NCBI GenBank assembly: GCA_031253755.1
Contig: JAIRVT010000094.1
Coordinates: 1-32,408 of the forward strand
DNA length: 32,408 nt
Reading direction: 5' to 3'
Source of the DNA: Enterobacteriaceae bacterium
Lineage (GTDB): Bacteria; Pseudomonadota; Gammaproteobacteria; Enterobacterales; Enterobacteriaceae
In this document: piece by piece, positions 15,567 to 24,667 of the stretch
Layout of the letters: every line of letters begins with the position of its first letter
Numbering within the stretch: the first letter of the stretch is position 1
Notes under the pieces: model-generated
What the model was told of the DNA's origin: nothing
The model's database searches: none
What the model saw: only the letters and a program-made list of their open reading frames with translations
Position numbers and translations under genes: made by a program

Positions 15567-17294
15567 ATGAGTACTTATTTATCTGCACAATCACTTTCTA
15601 TTGCTTTTTCTTCAACGCCTTTGTTTGAAGATGTGACATTTACCCTGAACCGGGATGACAAAATCGGCCTTATTGGTCATAACGGCTGTGGTAAAAGTAC
15701 CCTGATGAAATTACTCAGCGGTAATAAGGAAGATTACAGCGGTAACATCACTGTTGCGAGCCAGTGCGTTTTGGCATACGTCGAACAGCATTTACCCTTA
15801 TCTCTACAAAAAGCGACGTTGTTAGAAGCAATGGCTGAGAAAGTTAAACCTGATGAAATTTGGCGGGCCGAACTTCTGCTATCTGAACTGGGTTTTGCTC
15901 AACCAAACTGGCAATCTCCTATCAGCAATCTCAGCGGTGGGCAACATATGCGTTTGCTGCTGGGGCGTGCCGTGATCCAGCAGCCCGATTTATTGCTATT
16001 GGACGAGCCGAGTAACCATCTGGATCTGGCTTCTCTGCTATGGCTGGAGTCTTTTTTATCGCAATGGAAAGGGGCTTTTGTGTTGGTGTCTCATGACCAA
16101 ACCTTGCTGGATAAGGTCACTAACACCACTTGGATCATGCGGGATAAAACCTTATATCACTTCGCCATGCCCTGCTCTCAGGCAAGACAAGCGCTGTTTG
16201 AACGTGATCAAACGGATCTTCAGCGTCACGCCAGTGAGCAGAAAGAGATCGACCGATTGGAACAGAGCGCAGTGCGGTTAGCGGTATGGGGGAAAACTTA
16301 CGATAACCCGGATCTTTCCCGCAAAGCAAAGACCATGCAGGCACGTAAACAACGCCTTGAAGAGCAACAAACTCGGCTCACTCAGGGCACACCGTGGAAG
16401 CTGGCTCTTCAGGGAGATGCTCTGCCTGCTAACCGATTACTGAATGTTGAACAGATGGCAGTGACACCATCAGGTACTGATATTGTTCTGTTTGAAGTGC
16501 TGTCAAAGCAGGTCAAGAGCGGCGATAAGATCGCTATTTTGGGTAATAACGGCAGTGGTAAATCGACGTTGCTGAAATCCCTGTATGCCGCCTATCTGGA
16601 AAAAACGGGTCAGGACAAAACCGTGTCGGATATGGATTACCACCAGCAATGTCGGCTTGGTTATTACGATCAATCGCTGGAGCAAATTAAGGATAATGAA
16701 ACACTGAGTGATGCGTTAAGCCGTTTTGCACCAACCAGTGATGAACAGCGAAAACGGGCGCTGATCAGCGCAGGCTTTGAGTATCAAAGGCATCAGCAGA
16801 AAGTGGCATCGCTCAGTGGTGGAGAACGGGCGCGTTTATTATTCGTCGGCTTAACACTGGCACGCTACCATTTGCTGTTTCTTGATGAACCAACTAACCA
16901 TCTTGATTTGGAGGGCAAAGAAGAGCTTTTTGCGACCCTGCAAGAGTATAAAGGCGGTGCCTTGGTTGTCAGCCATGATCGCACACTGATTGAGCAAAGC
17001 TGTAATCGCTTCTGGTTGATTAATCATGGAGAATTAACCGAATACCACAATATAGAAGATATCTATTCGTTGCTCGCCAAGGGAAACTATTCAGATAAAC
17101 CCGGCCAGCAACGGCCTGATGGTAAAAAGCAAGAATCCGCTACGAACTGGAATGATGAAGTTCTGTTGCAACGTTTAGTCGAGTTGGAACAACTTTTACA
17201 AGAGGATTTAAGCAGAAAGCCAAAACATCAAAAACCCGCTTTGCAGGAAAAATGGCGGCAAGAAATTGACGCGATAAGTAGGCAAATTTTGTGA
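15567..17294 (+). CDS. ABC-F family ATPase (ribosome-associated)
   Basis: This 575-residue soluble protein has two ABC domains in tandem and no membrane segments. Walker A motifs are at 37-45 (GHNGCGKST) and 326-334 (GNNGSGKST). Signatures are LSGGQ (122-126) and LSGGE (416-420). Walker B motifs are LLLLDEPSNHLDL and LLFLDEPTNHLDL. A charged linker lies at about 200-290. This is the ABC-F plan: such proteins enter the ribosomal E site and either tune translation or dislodge ribosome-targeting antibiotics. It is not obviously EttA, Uup, YbiT or YheS. A structured leader with a short ORF upstream is the type of control known for antibiotic-resistance ABC-Fs, so a protective role is plausible but unproven. 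The Shine-Dalgarno is weak (GAG) and inside a stem. Confidence 0.85.
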   Translation: MSTYLSAQSLSIAFSSTPLFEDVTFTLNRDDKIGLIGHNGCGKSTLMKLLSGNKEDYSGNITVASQCVLAYVEQHLPLSLQKATLLEAMAEKVKPDEIWRAELLLSELGFAQPNWQSPISNLSGGQHMRLLLGRAVIQQPDLLLLDEPSNHLDLASLLWLESFLSQWKGAFVLVSHDQTLLDKVTNTTWIMRDKTLYHFAMPCSQARQALFERDQTDLQRHASEQKEIDRLEQSAVRLAVWGKTYDNPDLSRKAKTMQARKQRLEEQQTRLTQGTPWKLALQGDALPANRLLNVEQMAVTPSGTDIVLFEVLSKQVKSGDKIAILGNNGSGKSTLLKSLYAAYLEKTGQDKTVSDMDYHQQCRLGYYDQSLEQIKDNETLSDALSRFAPTSDEQRKRALISAGFEYQRHQQKVASLSGGERARLLFVGLTLARYHLLFLDEPTNHLDLEGKEELFATLQEYKGGALVVSHDRTLIEQSCNRFWLINHGELTEYHNIEDIYSLLAKGNYSDKPGQQRPDGKKQESATNWNDEVLLQRLVELEQLLQEDLSRKPKHQKPALQEKWRQEIDAISRQIL

Positions 17295-17311
17295 TTTGGC
17301 GATAATTTTAT

Positions 17312-17353
17312 GCTCTATGGATTTCGGGTTGCATCTGAAAGACGACGAGTATA
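17312..17353. repeat. Short ERIC remnant
   Basis: The two outer ends of an ERIC (ctatggatttcgggttgcat and ctgaaagacgacgagtata) are joined directly, with the whole core missing. It lies between the convergent ABC-F and FabY-like genes. Confidence 0.65.
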
Positions 17354-17360
17354 ACGGTAT

Positions 17361-17400
17361 CTGACCATCATTGATCTTTTTCAGTGATGGTCAGGTTTTT
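17361..17400 (+). terminator. Terminator of the ABC-F gene
   Basis: A perfect 10-bp stem ctgaccatca / tgatggtcag with a 14-nt loop is followed by GTTTTT, 66 bp after the ABC-F stop. Confidence 0.82.
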
Positions 17401-17421
17401 CAGTCAATTATGATGGTTTTT

Positions 17422-19167
17422 CTACAAAAATTCGTTGAACTCTTCTGCATTCGGCAGTTTTATGGCATGCCTGTGCCCTGCTACGGTGACTTCCTGACGC
17501 GAAAGTTTCAGGTCTGATGCCTGCATCACAGAGTTGCCGAAATCGTAAATCACCGATTCTTCACCACGGCAAGTGGCCTGATCCTGCTTTTCACTTTCGC
17601 TCTTAACAGCCTGATTACGCAGATGATAGCTACTGACAGATGAATTGCCGTGCTTTTTGCTCAGCATCTGCATGGTTTGCTGTGGAGATAAAATAACAGC
17701 GCTGGCATTATTGCCGCCAAATCCTTTGGAATTAATAATAGTGGCACGCATATCTTTACCCTGCTCACCGATAAACTTATCCTGCATCAGAATGTTCAGG
17801 TGGGTTGCATGCACATCCTCAGCAATGTGATCAATCGTTTTAATGCCGGGTATCCACCCATATTGCCAAGCCCCAAGGGTATTCGCCAACTGATCGCCTG
17901 CCGAAGCAGAAAATGAGTGGCCAACATAGGCTTTAATCGCGGTGACATCCCAGTGATGAAGACCAAAAACCTTAGCAACTTCATTGATGATATGACTTTC
18001 AGTCACCCGGTTTTGCGGTGTTCCAGTACCGTGCGCCTGAACGTAAGAGTGCTGTAATTTCCCATCCAGCAAACTGTTAGCGAGAGAAGCTGCTTTCATC
18101 ATCGTGATATAGTTGCCAACGCCGGGAGAAGAGATCGATTTTTTATTTGCATCGGCACTCACAAAAACATCAGGCACCGAACCAAGAATATTAGCGCCAC
18201 ATTGCAGGGCAAGGTCATCACTCATCAGCAGCACAAACTGTGATGCTTCGGCGAGCGTTAACCCGACGTTAGTGGAAAAGGGCCGACAAGTACGACGGTA
18301 ATCGACAGTATCAGTGCCATCCAGTTTACAAAGTTTATGTTCATCCGCGAGAGCACCCATCATCAGGAACCCATCCAGTATTTCAGGTACAACCGGTGCC
18401 TCAGCACATCCCACCAAACAGATCTTTGCCTTACCTTGCTTAATGTCACTAACTCCCTGTTTGAGGTTATACAGAAAGCTGGCACAGGCGCCGATATTGG
18501 CAGAGGTATTTCCTATGCTGTTGATCACATAGCTATTAATAAAATCGGCTGGCATATCGGGTAAGGAAAGGGGCAGCATTTTGGAGCTAACGCGCAAACC
18601 ATTCAGCGGATTACCGATTAACCCTGACAATGAAAACTGATCTATTTGCCCTACTGCGCTACTGGCATAAACAGAAATTTCATCCGGCGCGACCAATGAA
18701 GATATTTCTGACCATGCAATTCCGATGGAATTGAGTAAATCAGAAGCACCGTAGACCGTCATACGCAAACCACGCGGATGATTATGGGCATGATATAACG
18801 CCCCTATATCAAACCCTTCCGGTAATTGCCCGGCGCTGGGTACAGGGACGGAAGTATAAGTAGATTGCAGTAATTGCGCTGAGTCTTTATCAGCATTGGC
18901 AATGATTTTATTAACCGGCACTTTCTGTGTATCGAAAAGCATTATTTTTCTAATCAGTGTGCCATTTTTTGCTTGTTCAATATGCGCGTCTGTTATAGAT
19001 TTCGCGCCATGGATAATTCCCATCCGATGACATAAATCGTTCCATGTATCGGCCATTATTTTGTCATTCAGGCTATTTGATACAATACGTTTATATCCGT
19101 GGTATCCAGAACTTCTTCCTGCCGCATTGATACCACCCAGACCAACGATTACGGGTAAGTGACTCAT
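17422..19167 (-). CDS. FabY-like beta-ketoacyl-ACP synthase
   Basis: This 581-residue stand-alone condensing enzyme of the thiolase fold belongs to the FabY class, which in Pseudomonas aeruginosa condenses acetyl-CoA with malonyl-ACP to start fatty-acid synthesis. Catalytic residues from the chosen start are Cys228 in GACASFLYNL, His379 in VQAHGTGTP and His417 in YVGHSFSASAGDQ. The family opening MSHLPVIVGLGGINAAGRSS and the INSKGFGGNNASAVILSP loop are present. I chose the ATG at 19167 because a TGGAG site precedes it at good distance; an in-frame start exists 42 bp upstream. No ACP, ketoreductase or other polyketide gene is adjacent, so its pathway is not shown. It is convergent with the ABC-F gene. 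Confidence 0.83.
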   Translation of the reverse strand: MSHLPVIVGLGGINAAGRSSGYHGYKRIVSNSLNDKIMADTWNDLCHRMGIIHGAKSITDAHIEQAKNGTLIRKIMLFDTQKVPVNKIIANADKDSAQLLQSTYTSVPVPSAGQLPEGFDIGALYHAHNHPRGLRMTVYGASDLLNSIGIAWSEISSLVAPDEISVYASSAVGQIDQFSLSGLIGNPLNGLRVSSKMLPLSLPDMPADFINSYVINSIGNTSANIGACASFLYNLKQGVSDIKQGKAKICLVGCAEAPVVPEILDGFLMMGALADEHKLCKLDGTDTVDYRRTCRPFSTNVGLTLAEASQFVLLMSDDLALQCGANILGSVPDVFVSADANKKSISSPGVGNYITMMKAASLANSLLDGKLQHSYVQAHGTGTPQNRVTESHIINEVAKVFGLHHWDVTAIKAYVGHSFSASAGDQLANTLGAWQYGWIPGIKTIDHIAEDVHATHLNILMQDKFIGEQGKDMRATIINSKGFGGNNASAVILSPQQTMQMLSKKHGNSSVSSYHLRNQAVKSESEKQDQATCRGEESVIYDFGNSVMQASDLKLSRQEVTVAGHRHAIKLPNAEEFNEFL

Positions 19168-19247
19168 CATAACTCCAAAGGGCTTCGGGCTTTTTCGGCA
19201 GTTTAACAATTAGTGCAAGTGAATACTCTAAATAATTTTTCAAAATA

Positions 19248-19330
19248 ATAGGAGTATTCCTTATCCCGCGCGGTGCGCGGAATAAGGAAAGATCACTTTA
19301 GATACTCTCACTATGATGAAAAAGCATATA
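19248..19330 (+). repeat. 83-bp direct repeat, right copy
   Basis: This is the counterpart of 14837-14919, ungapped, about 81% identical and in the same orientation. Here the hairpin is stronger: ccttatcccgcgc / gcgcggaataagg with a 3-nt loop and one mismatch. It lies in the 210-bp gap between the FabY-like gene and the permease gene. Confidence 0.85.
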
Positions 19331-19419
19331 GCTTTATTGATAATATTTATCGTGCATGAAGTCTTAATTCCCAAACAGAGCTTTTGGTTTATCATCCGTA
19401 ACACATTTGCGATTTGCGA

Positions 19420-20664
19420 TCACCATCCAGAAGGCAGGTAACCCAGTAATGATGCGACGGCATACACTGCGCTGGCCAGATATACCAGCACGATGCTTAT
19501 TTGCAGCAGTGGATGCGTAATCCAGCCGCACTGCCAGCGCGGGATCTGGTCGCCGTGCTGACGAGCGCCGCGTAAGATCAGGATAGGCATGATAGACAAA
19601 ATCACTCCGCTGAATACGCCGGCGAAATACAACGCATTAACAAACGACACCAAACCGCTGTAAGCCAGCATAAACGGAGGGATCACCACCAGCAACAGTA
19701 CGCCGAAACGGCGCAATGGCTGCTCATCGTTGCCCAATCGGAACTTATCAAAAATATTGGTCAGGAAGCTGCCACCCAACCCCCAATAAGAGGTCAGCAT
19801 TGCGCACAACGCAAAGATATTGGCGGAGAAGAATGCCCATTGCCCCAACGCTTGTCCCCAGGAAATCGTTGCCACATCGGAAATGTTGTCCGTTCCGTTC
19901 AGTGCAATCACGGACATCGGCACCAGCGCCAGTAGCGCAAAGGTTACGACCATACCGACGATAATCGCTTTCGGCAGCTGTTCCGGCTTATAGGCAAAAC
20001 CACGGGCCATTTCCGGTACGATATATTGCGCCGAGAAACAAAATACCACCACATTGAACACCGGAACCATAAAATGCCAGTCTCCGTCCAGCAAGTAACT
20101 CATCTGAGCGCTGTCTTTCAGTAGCGTCGCGGCCACCAACGCAGACAGCATCACGACCATGCCAATGCTGATAAATTTTTCGCCCCGCCCAATGGCTTTC
20201 AAACCAAGATACAGCACTCCCGCCGCAGGCACGAAGAACAGCAGGCTGCCAAGTGTCGGCGAGATCCCCAACAATGACTGCAACAATTTGCCACTGCCGG
20301 TCATGTAGGCAGTCAATGCTCCCACGCTGTTAATACACACTGACATAAACATCAGCCATGCGCCCACGTTGCCAACATAGCGTTTCGCCAGACCACTAAG
20401 CTGCAAATGGGTGCGGGTGCGTAGAGTGGATTCGGCGACATACAACATGGTGATGGTGGTCAGAACACCCACCAGCACCAGCCAGAATAACAGCGGCATA
20501 AAACCCGCTTTTCTTGAGGCATAAGCAATGGATAACACGCCAGCACCAATGTTAGTGCCGACTATCATTGCCACTCCTTCAAGAAAACTCAGAGAATTGG
20601 CTGGTACAGTTACCCGCTCTCCGGCGGTAAATAGGGAAGAAGCACTGGTATTATCTGAAGGCAT
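19420..20664 (-). CDS. Aromatic/hydroxy amino acid permease-like transporter (HAAAP superfamily)
   Basis: This 414-residue integral membrane protein has about 11 hydrophobic segments. It opens with the signature VAMIVGTNIGAGVLSIAYAS around residues 30-50, where an unwound Gly-rich helix 1 binds substrate in APC-fold carriers. This resembles proton-coupled amino-acid permeases of the TyrP/Mtr/SdaC type, but the specific substrate cannot be assigned. Lines sampled by eye look 45-60% G+C, richer than the neighbouring intergenic DNA and most nearby genes, which may indicate recent acquisition. It is divergent from iclR, and the shared 226-bp region contains an IclR-like operator, so IclR might affect it. 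That regulation is inference. Confidence 0.8.
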   Translation of the reverse strand: MPSDNTSASSLFTAGERVTVPANSLSFLEGVAMIVGTNIGAGVLSIAYASRKAGFMPLLFWLVLVGVLTTITMLYVAESTLRTRTHLQLSGLAKRYVGNVGAWLMFMSVCINSVGALTAYMTGSGKLLQSLLGISPTLGSLLFFVPAAGVLYLGLKAIGRGEKFISIGMVVMLSALVAATLLKDSAQMSYLLDGDWHFMVPVFNVVVFCFSAQYIVPEMARGFAYKPEQLPKAIIVGMVVTFALLALVPMSVIALNGTDNISDVATISWGQALGQWAFFSANIFALCAMLTSYWGLGGSFLTNIFDKFRLGNDEQPLRRFGVLLLVVIPPFMLAYSGLVSFVNALYFAGVFSGVILSIMPILILRGARQHGDQIPRWQCGWITHPLLQISIVLVYLASAVYAVASLLGYLPSGW

Positions 20665-20816
20665 TAATTCTCCTTTATCGCTCTATGACGGTGATTACCA
20701 AATAAAATCCCCTAGATATCGGTTTAGTCTAAGAATTCGCCTTCTTCAAGTTATAACCGTGCTCGTTTATTCTTCACTCATCGGATGTGTTTTTCACTCC
20801 ATTTTCATCCATAATA

Positions 20817-20837
20817 GAAAAACGAAAACAAGTTCCA
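20817..20837 (-). promoter_or_regulatory. IclR-like operator upstream of iclR
   Basis: On the minus strand TGGAACTTGTTTTCGTTTTT closely resembles the known E. coli aceB IclR box (TGGAAATTGTTTTTGATTTT as I recall it) and the box upstream of aceB in this window (15 of 21 positions identical). It lies 53 bp before the iclR ATG, consistent with autorepression. Confidence 0.65.
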
Positions 20838-20890
20838 TTTTAACTCTCACCACTCTATCCATAATGAGATGATAATTTAGAGGGAATCTT

Positions 20891-21736
20891 ATGAGCTCTG
20901 CTATTACCAGCAAACGCCCCAAGAAAACGAAAACGACGACAACCAAAATAACCGCTAACAGCACCACCACTGGTGGACAGGTGCAGTCCTTAAGCCGAGG
21001 CTTATCTCTTTTGAAATTCATTTCTGATTCGCACAATGGCGTTGCATTGACGGATCTGGCTATTCAGGCGGGTCTGCCTAATTCCACCACTCACCGCCTT
21101 TTAACAACATTGCAGCAGCACGGTTTTGTCCGTCAGATGGGTGATTTAGGATTATGGGTGATTGCATCACATGCTTTTGTGGTCGGCAGTAGCTTTCTGC
21201 AAAGCCGTAACCTGATGGTGCTGGTTCACCCGATTCTGCGTCAGTTAATGGAAGATTCCGGCGAAACCGTCAATCTCGCTATCTTCAATATTGATGAATA
21301 TGAGGCCGTGATTGTCGATCAGGTGCAGTGTAACGCCTTGATGCGTATGTCTGCCCCGATTGGTGGGCTGTTGCCGATGCACGCCTCTGGTGCAGGTAAA
21401 GCGCTCCTTTCCACCCTATCTGAACAAAAATGCCTGCAATTACTGCATAAAAAAGGGTTACACGCCTATACGCAATACACTCACACCACCGCCGCTGCAT
21501 TGAAAGAAGACCTTGAGCAGATCCGCAAGCAGGGGTTTTCATTCGATGATGAAGAACACGCACTTGGGCTACGCTGCATTGCCGCCTGTATCTACGATGA
21601 ACATCATGAGGCTTTTGCTGCGATTTCTATCTCCGGCCCGATATCACGCATCTCTGATGATCGAGTGACTGAATTTGGTGCGCTTGTTATGCGAGCTGCA
21701 AAAAAAGTGAGTCAGGAATACGGCGGCATTAAGTGA
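20891..21736 (+). CDS. iclR: Glyoxylate operon repressor IclR
   Basis: This transcriptional repressor of aceBAK responds to glyoxylate and pyruvate. It has 281 residues. After a basic, Thr/Lys-rich N-tail of ~35 residues the winged helix-turn-helix covers about 36-95 (VQSLSRGLSLLKFI, AIQAGLPNSTTHRLLTTLQQHGFV). The effector domain follows (RMSAPIGGLLPMHASGAGKALLS, DDEEHALGLRCIAACIYDEH, AISISGPISRISDDRVTEFG). Similarity to E. coli IclR is high along the whole length. Ribosome site AGAGGG precedes the ATG. Unlike E. coli, edd-eda lie between it and aceK. Confidence 0.96.
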   Translation: MSSAITSKRPKKTKTTTTKITANSTTTGGQVQSLSRGLSLLKFISDSHNGVALTDLAIQAGLPNSTTHRLLTTLQQHGFVRQMGDLGLWVIASHAFVVGSSFLQSRNLMVLVHPILRQLMEDSGETVNLAIFNIDEYEAVIVDQVQCNALMRMSAPIGGLLPMHASGAGKALLSTLSEQKCLQLLHKKGLHAYTQYTHTTAAALKEDLEQIRKQGFSFDDEEHALGLRCIAACIYDEHHEAFAAISISGPISRISDDRVTEFGALVMRAAKKVSQEYGGIK

Positions 21737-21796
21737 AATTCCACTGAATTTCGCTTAAAAATGCAATTTGTTGATAAGCTGTTACGTTTCAGCTCA

Positions 21797-21818
21797 TAAA
21801 ATTGATATAGATCACAGA
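21797..21818 (+). promoter_or_regulatory. CRP-like site upstream of edd
   Basis: The segment aaattgatatagatcacaga has a perfect TCACA right half six bases after a weaker left half (ATTGA against TGTGA). It lies about 55 bp before the GntR-like palindrome, so catabolite control of edd-eda is plausible. Confidence 0.5.
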
Positions 21819-21871
21819 TAAGCGGTGTTGGCGATAAAAGTTAATTGCATCCTCTGACTATTGTATTAACA

Positions 21872-21930
21872 ATGTTACCGGTAACTTTATTACCAGTAAC
21901 AGATTGACCAGTAACAGACTGACCAGTAAC
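21872..21930 (+). promoter_or_regulatory. GntR-type operator with three further copies at 15-bp spacing
   Basis: ATGTTACCGGTAACTT (21872-21887) is close to the palindromic GntR consensus known for E. coli gluconate genes, including edd. Its core ttaccggtaac (start 21875) is followed by ttaccagtaac (21890), tgaccagtaac (21905) and tgaccagtaac (21920). Each starts exactly 15 bp after the one before. The array lies 97 bp before the edd ATG. Gluconate-responsive repression is inferred. Confidence 0.7.
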
Positions 21931-22026
21931 AAAAAGCCATCACACGCGTTAATGACATACTTTGATAATGTTGGAAACCGATGTTGGAAAGTACGGCGTT
22001 GGAAGCAAATAGCGGGAGCCACGATC

Positions 22027-23883
22027 ATGACAGTAAATCACATAACAACAAACCAGAACAGCACAGCTATCAACCAAACTGTCGAACGGATTACACAACG
22101 TATTATTGAGCGTTCAAAAGAGACGCGTAAACGTTATCTGGAGCGTATTGAATCTGCCCGGTCAAAAACCGTCCATCGTTCTCAATTGGCATGTGGAAAT
22201 CTGGCTCATGGTTTTGCTGCCTGCCAGAGTGACGATAAAGTTGCATTGAAGAATATGGTACACAACGACATTGCTATCATCACCTCTTACAATGATATGC
22301 TTTCGGCTCATAAGCCCTATGAAAATTATCCACAAAAACTGAAAGAGGCTCTGCGGGCAGCCGGTGCGGTCGGTCAGGTTGCAGGCGGTGTTCCTGCCAT
22401 GTGTGATGGCGTGACACAAGGTCAGGATGGAATGGAGTTATCCCTGCTCAGTCGTGATGTGATAGCCATGTCTGCTGCCGTTGGGCTATCCCACAATATG
22501 TTCGATGGTGCACTGTATTTAGGTATCTGCGATAAAATTGCGCCGGGTCTGGTCATGGCGGCGTTGTCATTCGGTCACTTACCGGCCGTTTTTGTTCCTG
22601 CCGGGCCAATGGCCAGCGGGTTACCTAACAAAGAAAAAGTGCGCATCCGCCAGCTTTATGCCGAAGGTAAGGCTGATCGTCAGGCACTGTTGGAATCGGA
22701 AGCGGCGTCTTATCACGGTATCGGAACCTGTACGTTCTACGGCACGGCCAATTCCAACCAAATGGTGATGGAAGTGATGGGATTACATTTGCCCGGCGCT
22801 TCTTTTATCCATCCCGAAACACCACTGCGTGATGCTTTAAATGATGCCGCTGCACGGCAGATCACCCGTTTGACTGAAAATTCAGGCAATTTCCTGCCGT
22901 TAGGAAGAATGGTTGATGAAAAAGTGATGGTGAATGGTATCATCGCATTGCTGGCAACCGGTGGTTCAACAAATTTAACCATGCACTTGATTGCAATGGC
23001 GAAAGCCGCTGGGATCGTCATTAATTGGGATGATTTTTCTGAACTTTCAGACGTCATTCCGTTGTTATGCCGTATTTACCCCAATGGCCCGGCAGATATC
23101 AACCAATTTCAGGCGGCTGGCGGTGTGGCGTTAGTTATCCGGGAGCTGCTGAAAAACGGCTTACTGCATCGTGATGTCAATACCATTGCTGGCTTCGGAT
23201 TAGAACGTTATACCCAAGAGCCGTGGCTCAATGAAGGGCAGTTAGCATGGCGTGAAGGTCTCCATGCTTCACTGGACGATCGTGTTATTGCCTGCATCGA
23301 AAAACCGTTTGAGCATCATGGCGGGACAAAAGTGATGACCGGAAATATCGGTCGTGCTGTGATGAAAACGTCAGCAGTACCCGCAGATAATCTGATTGTT
23401 GAAGCGCCTGCGGTCGTATTTAATAGCCAACACGCTATTGCGCCCGCTTTTGAGGCAGGTAAATTAAATCGTGATTGTGTTGTGGTTGTCCGTTACCAAG
23501 GCCCGCAGGCTAATGGTATGCCAGAGTTGCATAAATTAATGCCACCATTGGGTGTGTTGATGGATCGCGGTTTTAAAGTTGCATTGGTGACTGATGGCCG
23601 CCTGTCCGGTGCTTCAGGTAAAGTCCCTTCCGCCATTCATGTCACTCCCGAAGCCAATTCGGGTGGAATGTTGGCCAGAATACAGGATGGTGATTTAATT
23701 CGTGTTAATGGCCGGACAGGTGAATTATGCTTACTGGTTGATGATAAGGTATTGGCGCAACGAGTGCCTTATCAGCTCGACTTAAGTACAGAGCATGTTG
23801 GTTGTGGCCGTGAGCTGTTTGGGGCTTTACGCTCTCAACTTTCCGGGGCTGAACAAGGTGCATGCTGCATTACCTTTTTATAA
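22027..23883 (+). CDS. edd: 6-phosphogluconate dehydratase
   Basis: This first Entner-Doudoroff enzyme converts 6-phosphogluconate to KDPG using a [4Fe-4S] cluster and Mg2+. It has 618 residues from the chosen ATG (E. coli 603) and is collinear from [13 protein letters not shown] onward. Cluster-region motifs are [35 protein letters not shown] and [11 protein letters not shown]; the closing [22 protein letters not shown] segment is intact. The frame is open back to 21904, but the upstream part runs through the operator array. The ATG at 22027 has a GGGAG site and fits the family. It has about 16 extra N-terminal residues. eda follows 48 bp downstream, an operon. Confidence 0.96.
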   Translation: MTVNHITTNQNSTAINQTVERITQRIIERSKETRKRYLERIESARSKTVHRSQLACGNLAHGFAACQSDDKVALKNMVHNDIAIITSYNDMLSAHKPYENYPQKLKEALRAAGAVGQVAGGVPAMCDGVTQGQDGMELSLLSRDVIAMSAAVGLSHNMFDGALYLGICDKIAPGLVMAALSFGHLPAVFVPAGPMASGLPNKEKVRIRQLYAEGKADRQALLESEAASYHGIGTCTFYGTANSNQMVMEVMGLHLPGASFIHPETPLRDALNDAAARQITRLTENSGNFLPLGRMVDEKVMVNGIIALLATGGSTNLTMHLIAMAKAAGIVINWDDFSELSDVIPLLCRIYPNGPADINQFQAAGGVALVIRELLKNGLLHRDVNTIAGFGLERYTQEPWLNEGQLAWREGLHASLDDRVIACIEKPFEHHGGTKVMTGNIGRAVMKTSAVPADNLIVEAPAVVFNSQHAIAPAFEAGKLNRDCVVVVRYQGPQANGMPELHKLMPPLGVLMDRGFKVALVTDGRLSGASGKVPSAIHVTPEANSGGMLARIQDGDLIRVNGRTGELCLLVDDKVLAQRVPYQLDLSTEHVGCGRELFGALRSQLSGAEQGACCITFL

Positions 23884-23931
23884 TCAGGGATTTAAAATCC
23901 CTCGTGTCTGATTTGACGAGAGAAACTGCTA

Positions 23932-24573
23932 ATGAATAACTGGAAAACAACCGCAGAAAACATCCTGACCGATGGTCCTGTCGTCCCTGTGATTGTCATC
24001 AATGAAATTGAACATGCCGTTCCCTTAGCTAACGCGCTGGTTGCCGGTGGTATACGGGTATTGGAAGTGACCCTGAGAACAAAATGCGCGCTGGAAGCGA
24101 TTCGCTTGATCGCCAGAGAAGTTCCTGACGCAATTATCGGTGCTGGCACGGTGATTAACCCGGAACAACTGGCGGCAGTCACCGAAGCCGGCGCAAAATT
24201 CGCCATTAGCCCAGGGTTGACTGATTCGCTGTTACAGGCTGCCACTGCGGGTTCGATTCCTCTTATCCCCGGAATCTCTACGGTTTCTGAGCTGATGCTG
24301 GGAATGAGCTATGGCTTAGACTGTTTCAAATTCTTCCCGGCGGAGGCCAATGGCGGAGTGAAAGCACTGAAAGCGATCGCAGGCCCATTCCCGCAAGTGC
24401 GTTTTTGCCCAACGGGAGGGATTTCACCGGAGAATTATCGTGATTATCTGGCACTGAACAGCGTCCTGTGCATCGGTGGTTCATGGTTAGTGCCAAACGA
24501 TGCCTTGGAAAATGGTGATTATGCGCATATTACAGAATTAGCTCAGGCCGCAATTGCAGGCGCTAAGGCATAA
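23932..24573 (+). CDS. eda: KHG/KDPG aldolase
   Basis: This enzyme cleaves KDPG to pyruvate and glyceraldehyde 3-phosphate, and also acts on 2-keto-4-hydroxyglutarate. It has 213 residues (E. coli 213). The Schiff-base lysine is Lys133 in [12 protein letters not shown]. The general acid/base is Glu45 in VLEVTLRT, with Arg49 for phosphate binding, and PTGGIS is near the C-terminus. It is cotranscribed with edd and followed by a very long inverted repeat before the convergent aceK. Confidence 0.97.
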   Translation: MNNWKTTAENILTDGPVVPVIVINEIEHAVPLANALVAGGIRVLEVTLRTKCALEAIRLIAREVPDAIIGAGTVINPEQLAAVTEAGAKFAISPGLTDSLLQAATAGSIPLIPGISTVSELMLGMSYGLDCFKFFPAEANGGVKALKAIAGPFPQVRFCPTGGISPENYRDYLALNSVLCIGGSWLVPNDALENGDYAHITELAQAAIAGAKA

Positions 24574-24583
24574 GTTTTGCCAA

Positions 24584-24642
24584 ATGCGGAAATTCTATTA
24601 TTTAAGTTCTTATTTAGGATCTTAAATAATAGAATTCCGCAT
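24584..24642. terminator. Long palindrome between convergent eda and aceK
   Basis: A 20-bp core stem plus two more pairs (atgcggaaattctattattt and its inverse, one bulged A) with a 14-nt loop begins 10 bp after the eda stop. There is no strong U-tract, but position and strength suggest transcript-end protection or bidirectional termination. Confidence 0.6.
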
Positions 24643-24667
24643 AATTCAATTTATCTTACGTCCATCT

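Noticed and set aside
19313..19440. 42-codon hydrophobic ORF beginning MMKKHIALLIIFIV
   Set aside because: It starts within the 83-bp repeat, whose other copy does not keep the frame open, and it overlaps the permease 3' end.
21904..22026. Longer edd product starting at 21904
   Set aside because: The extra 41 codons run through the operator array and are unlike the family N-terminus; the ATG at 22027 has a proper ribosome site.
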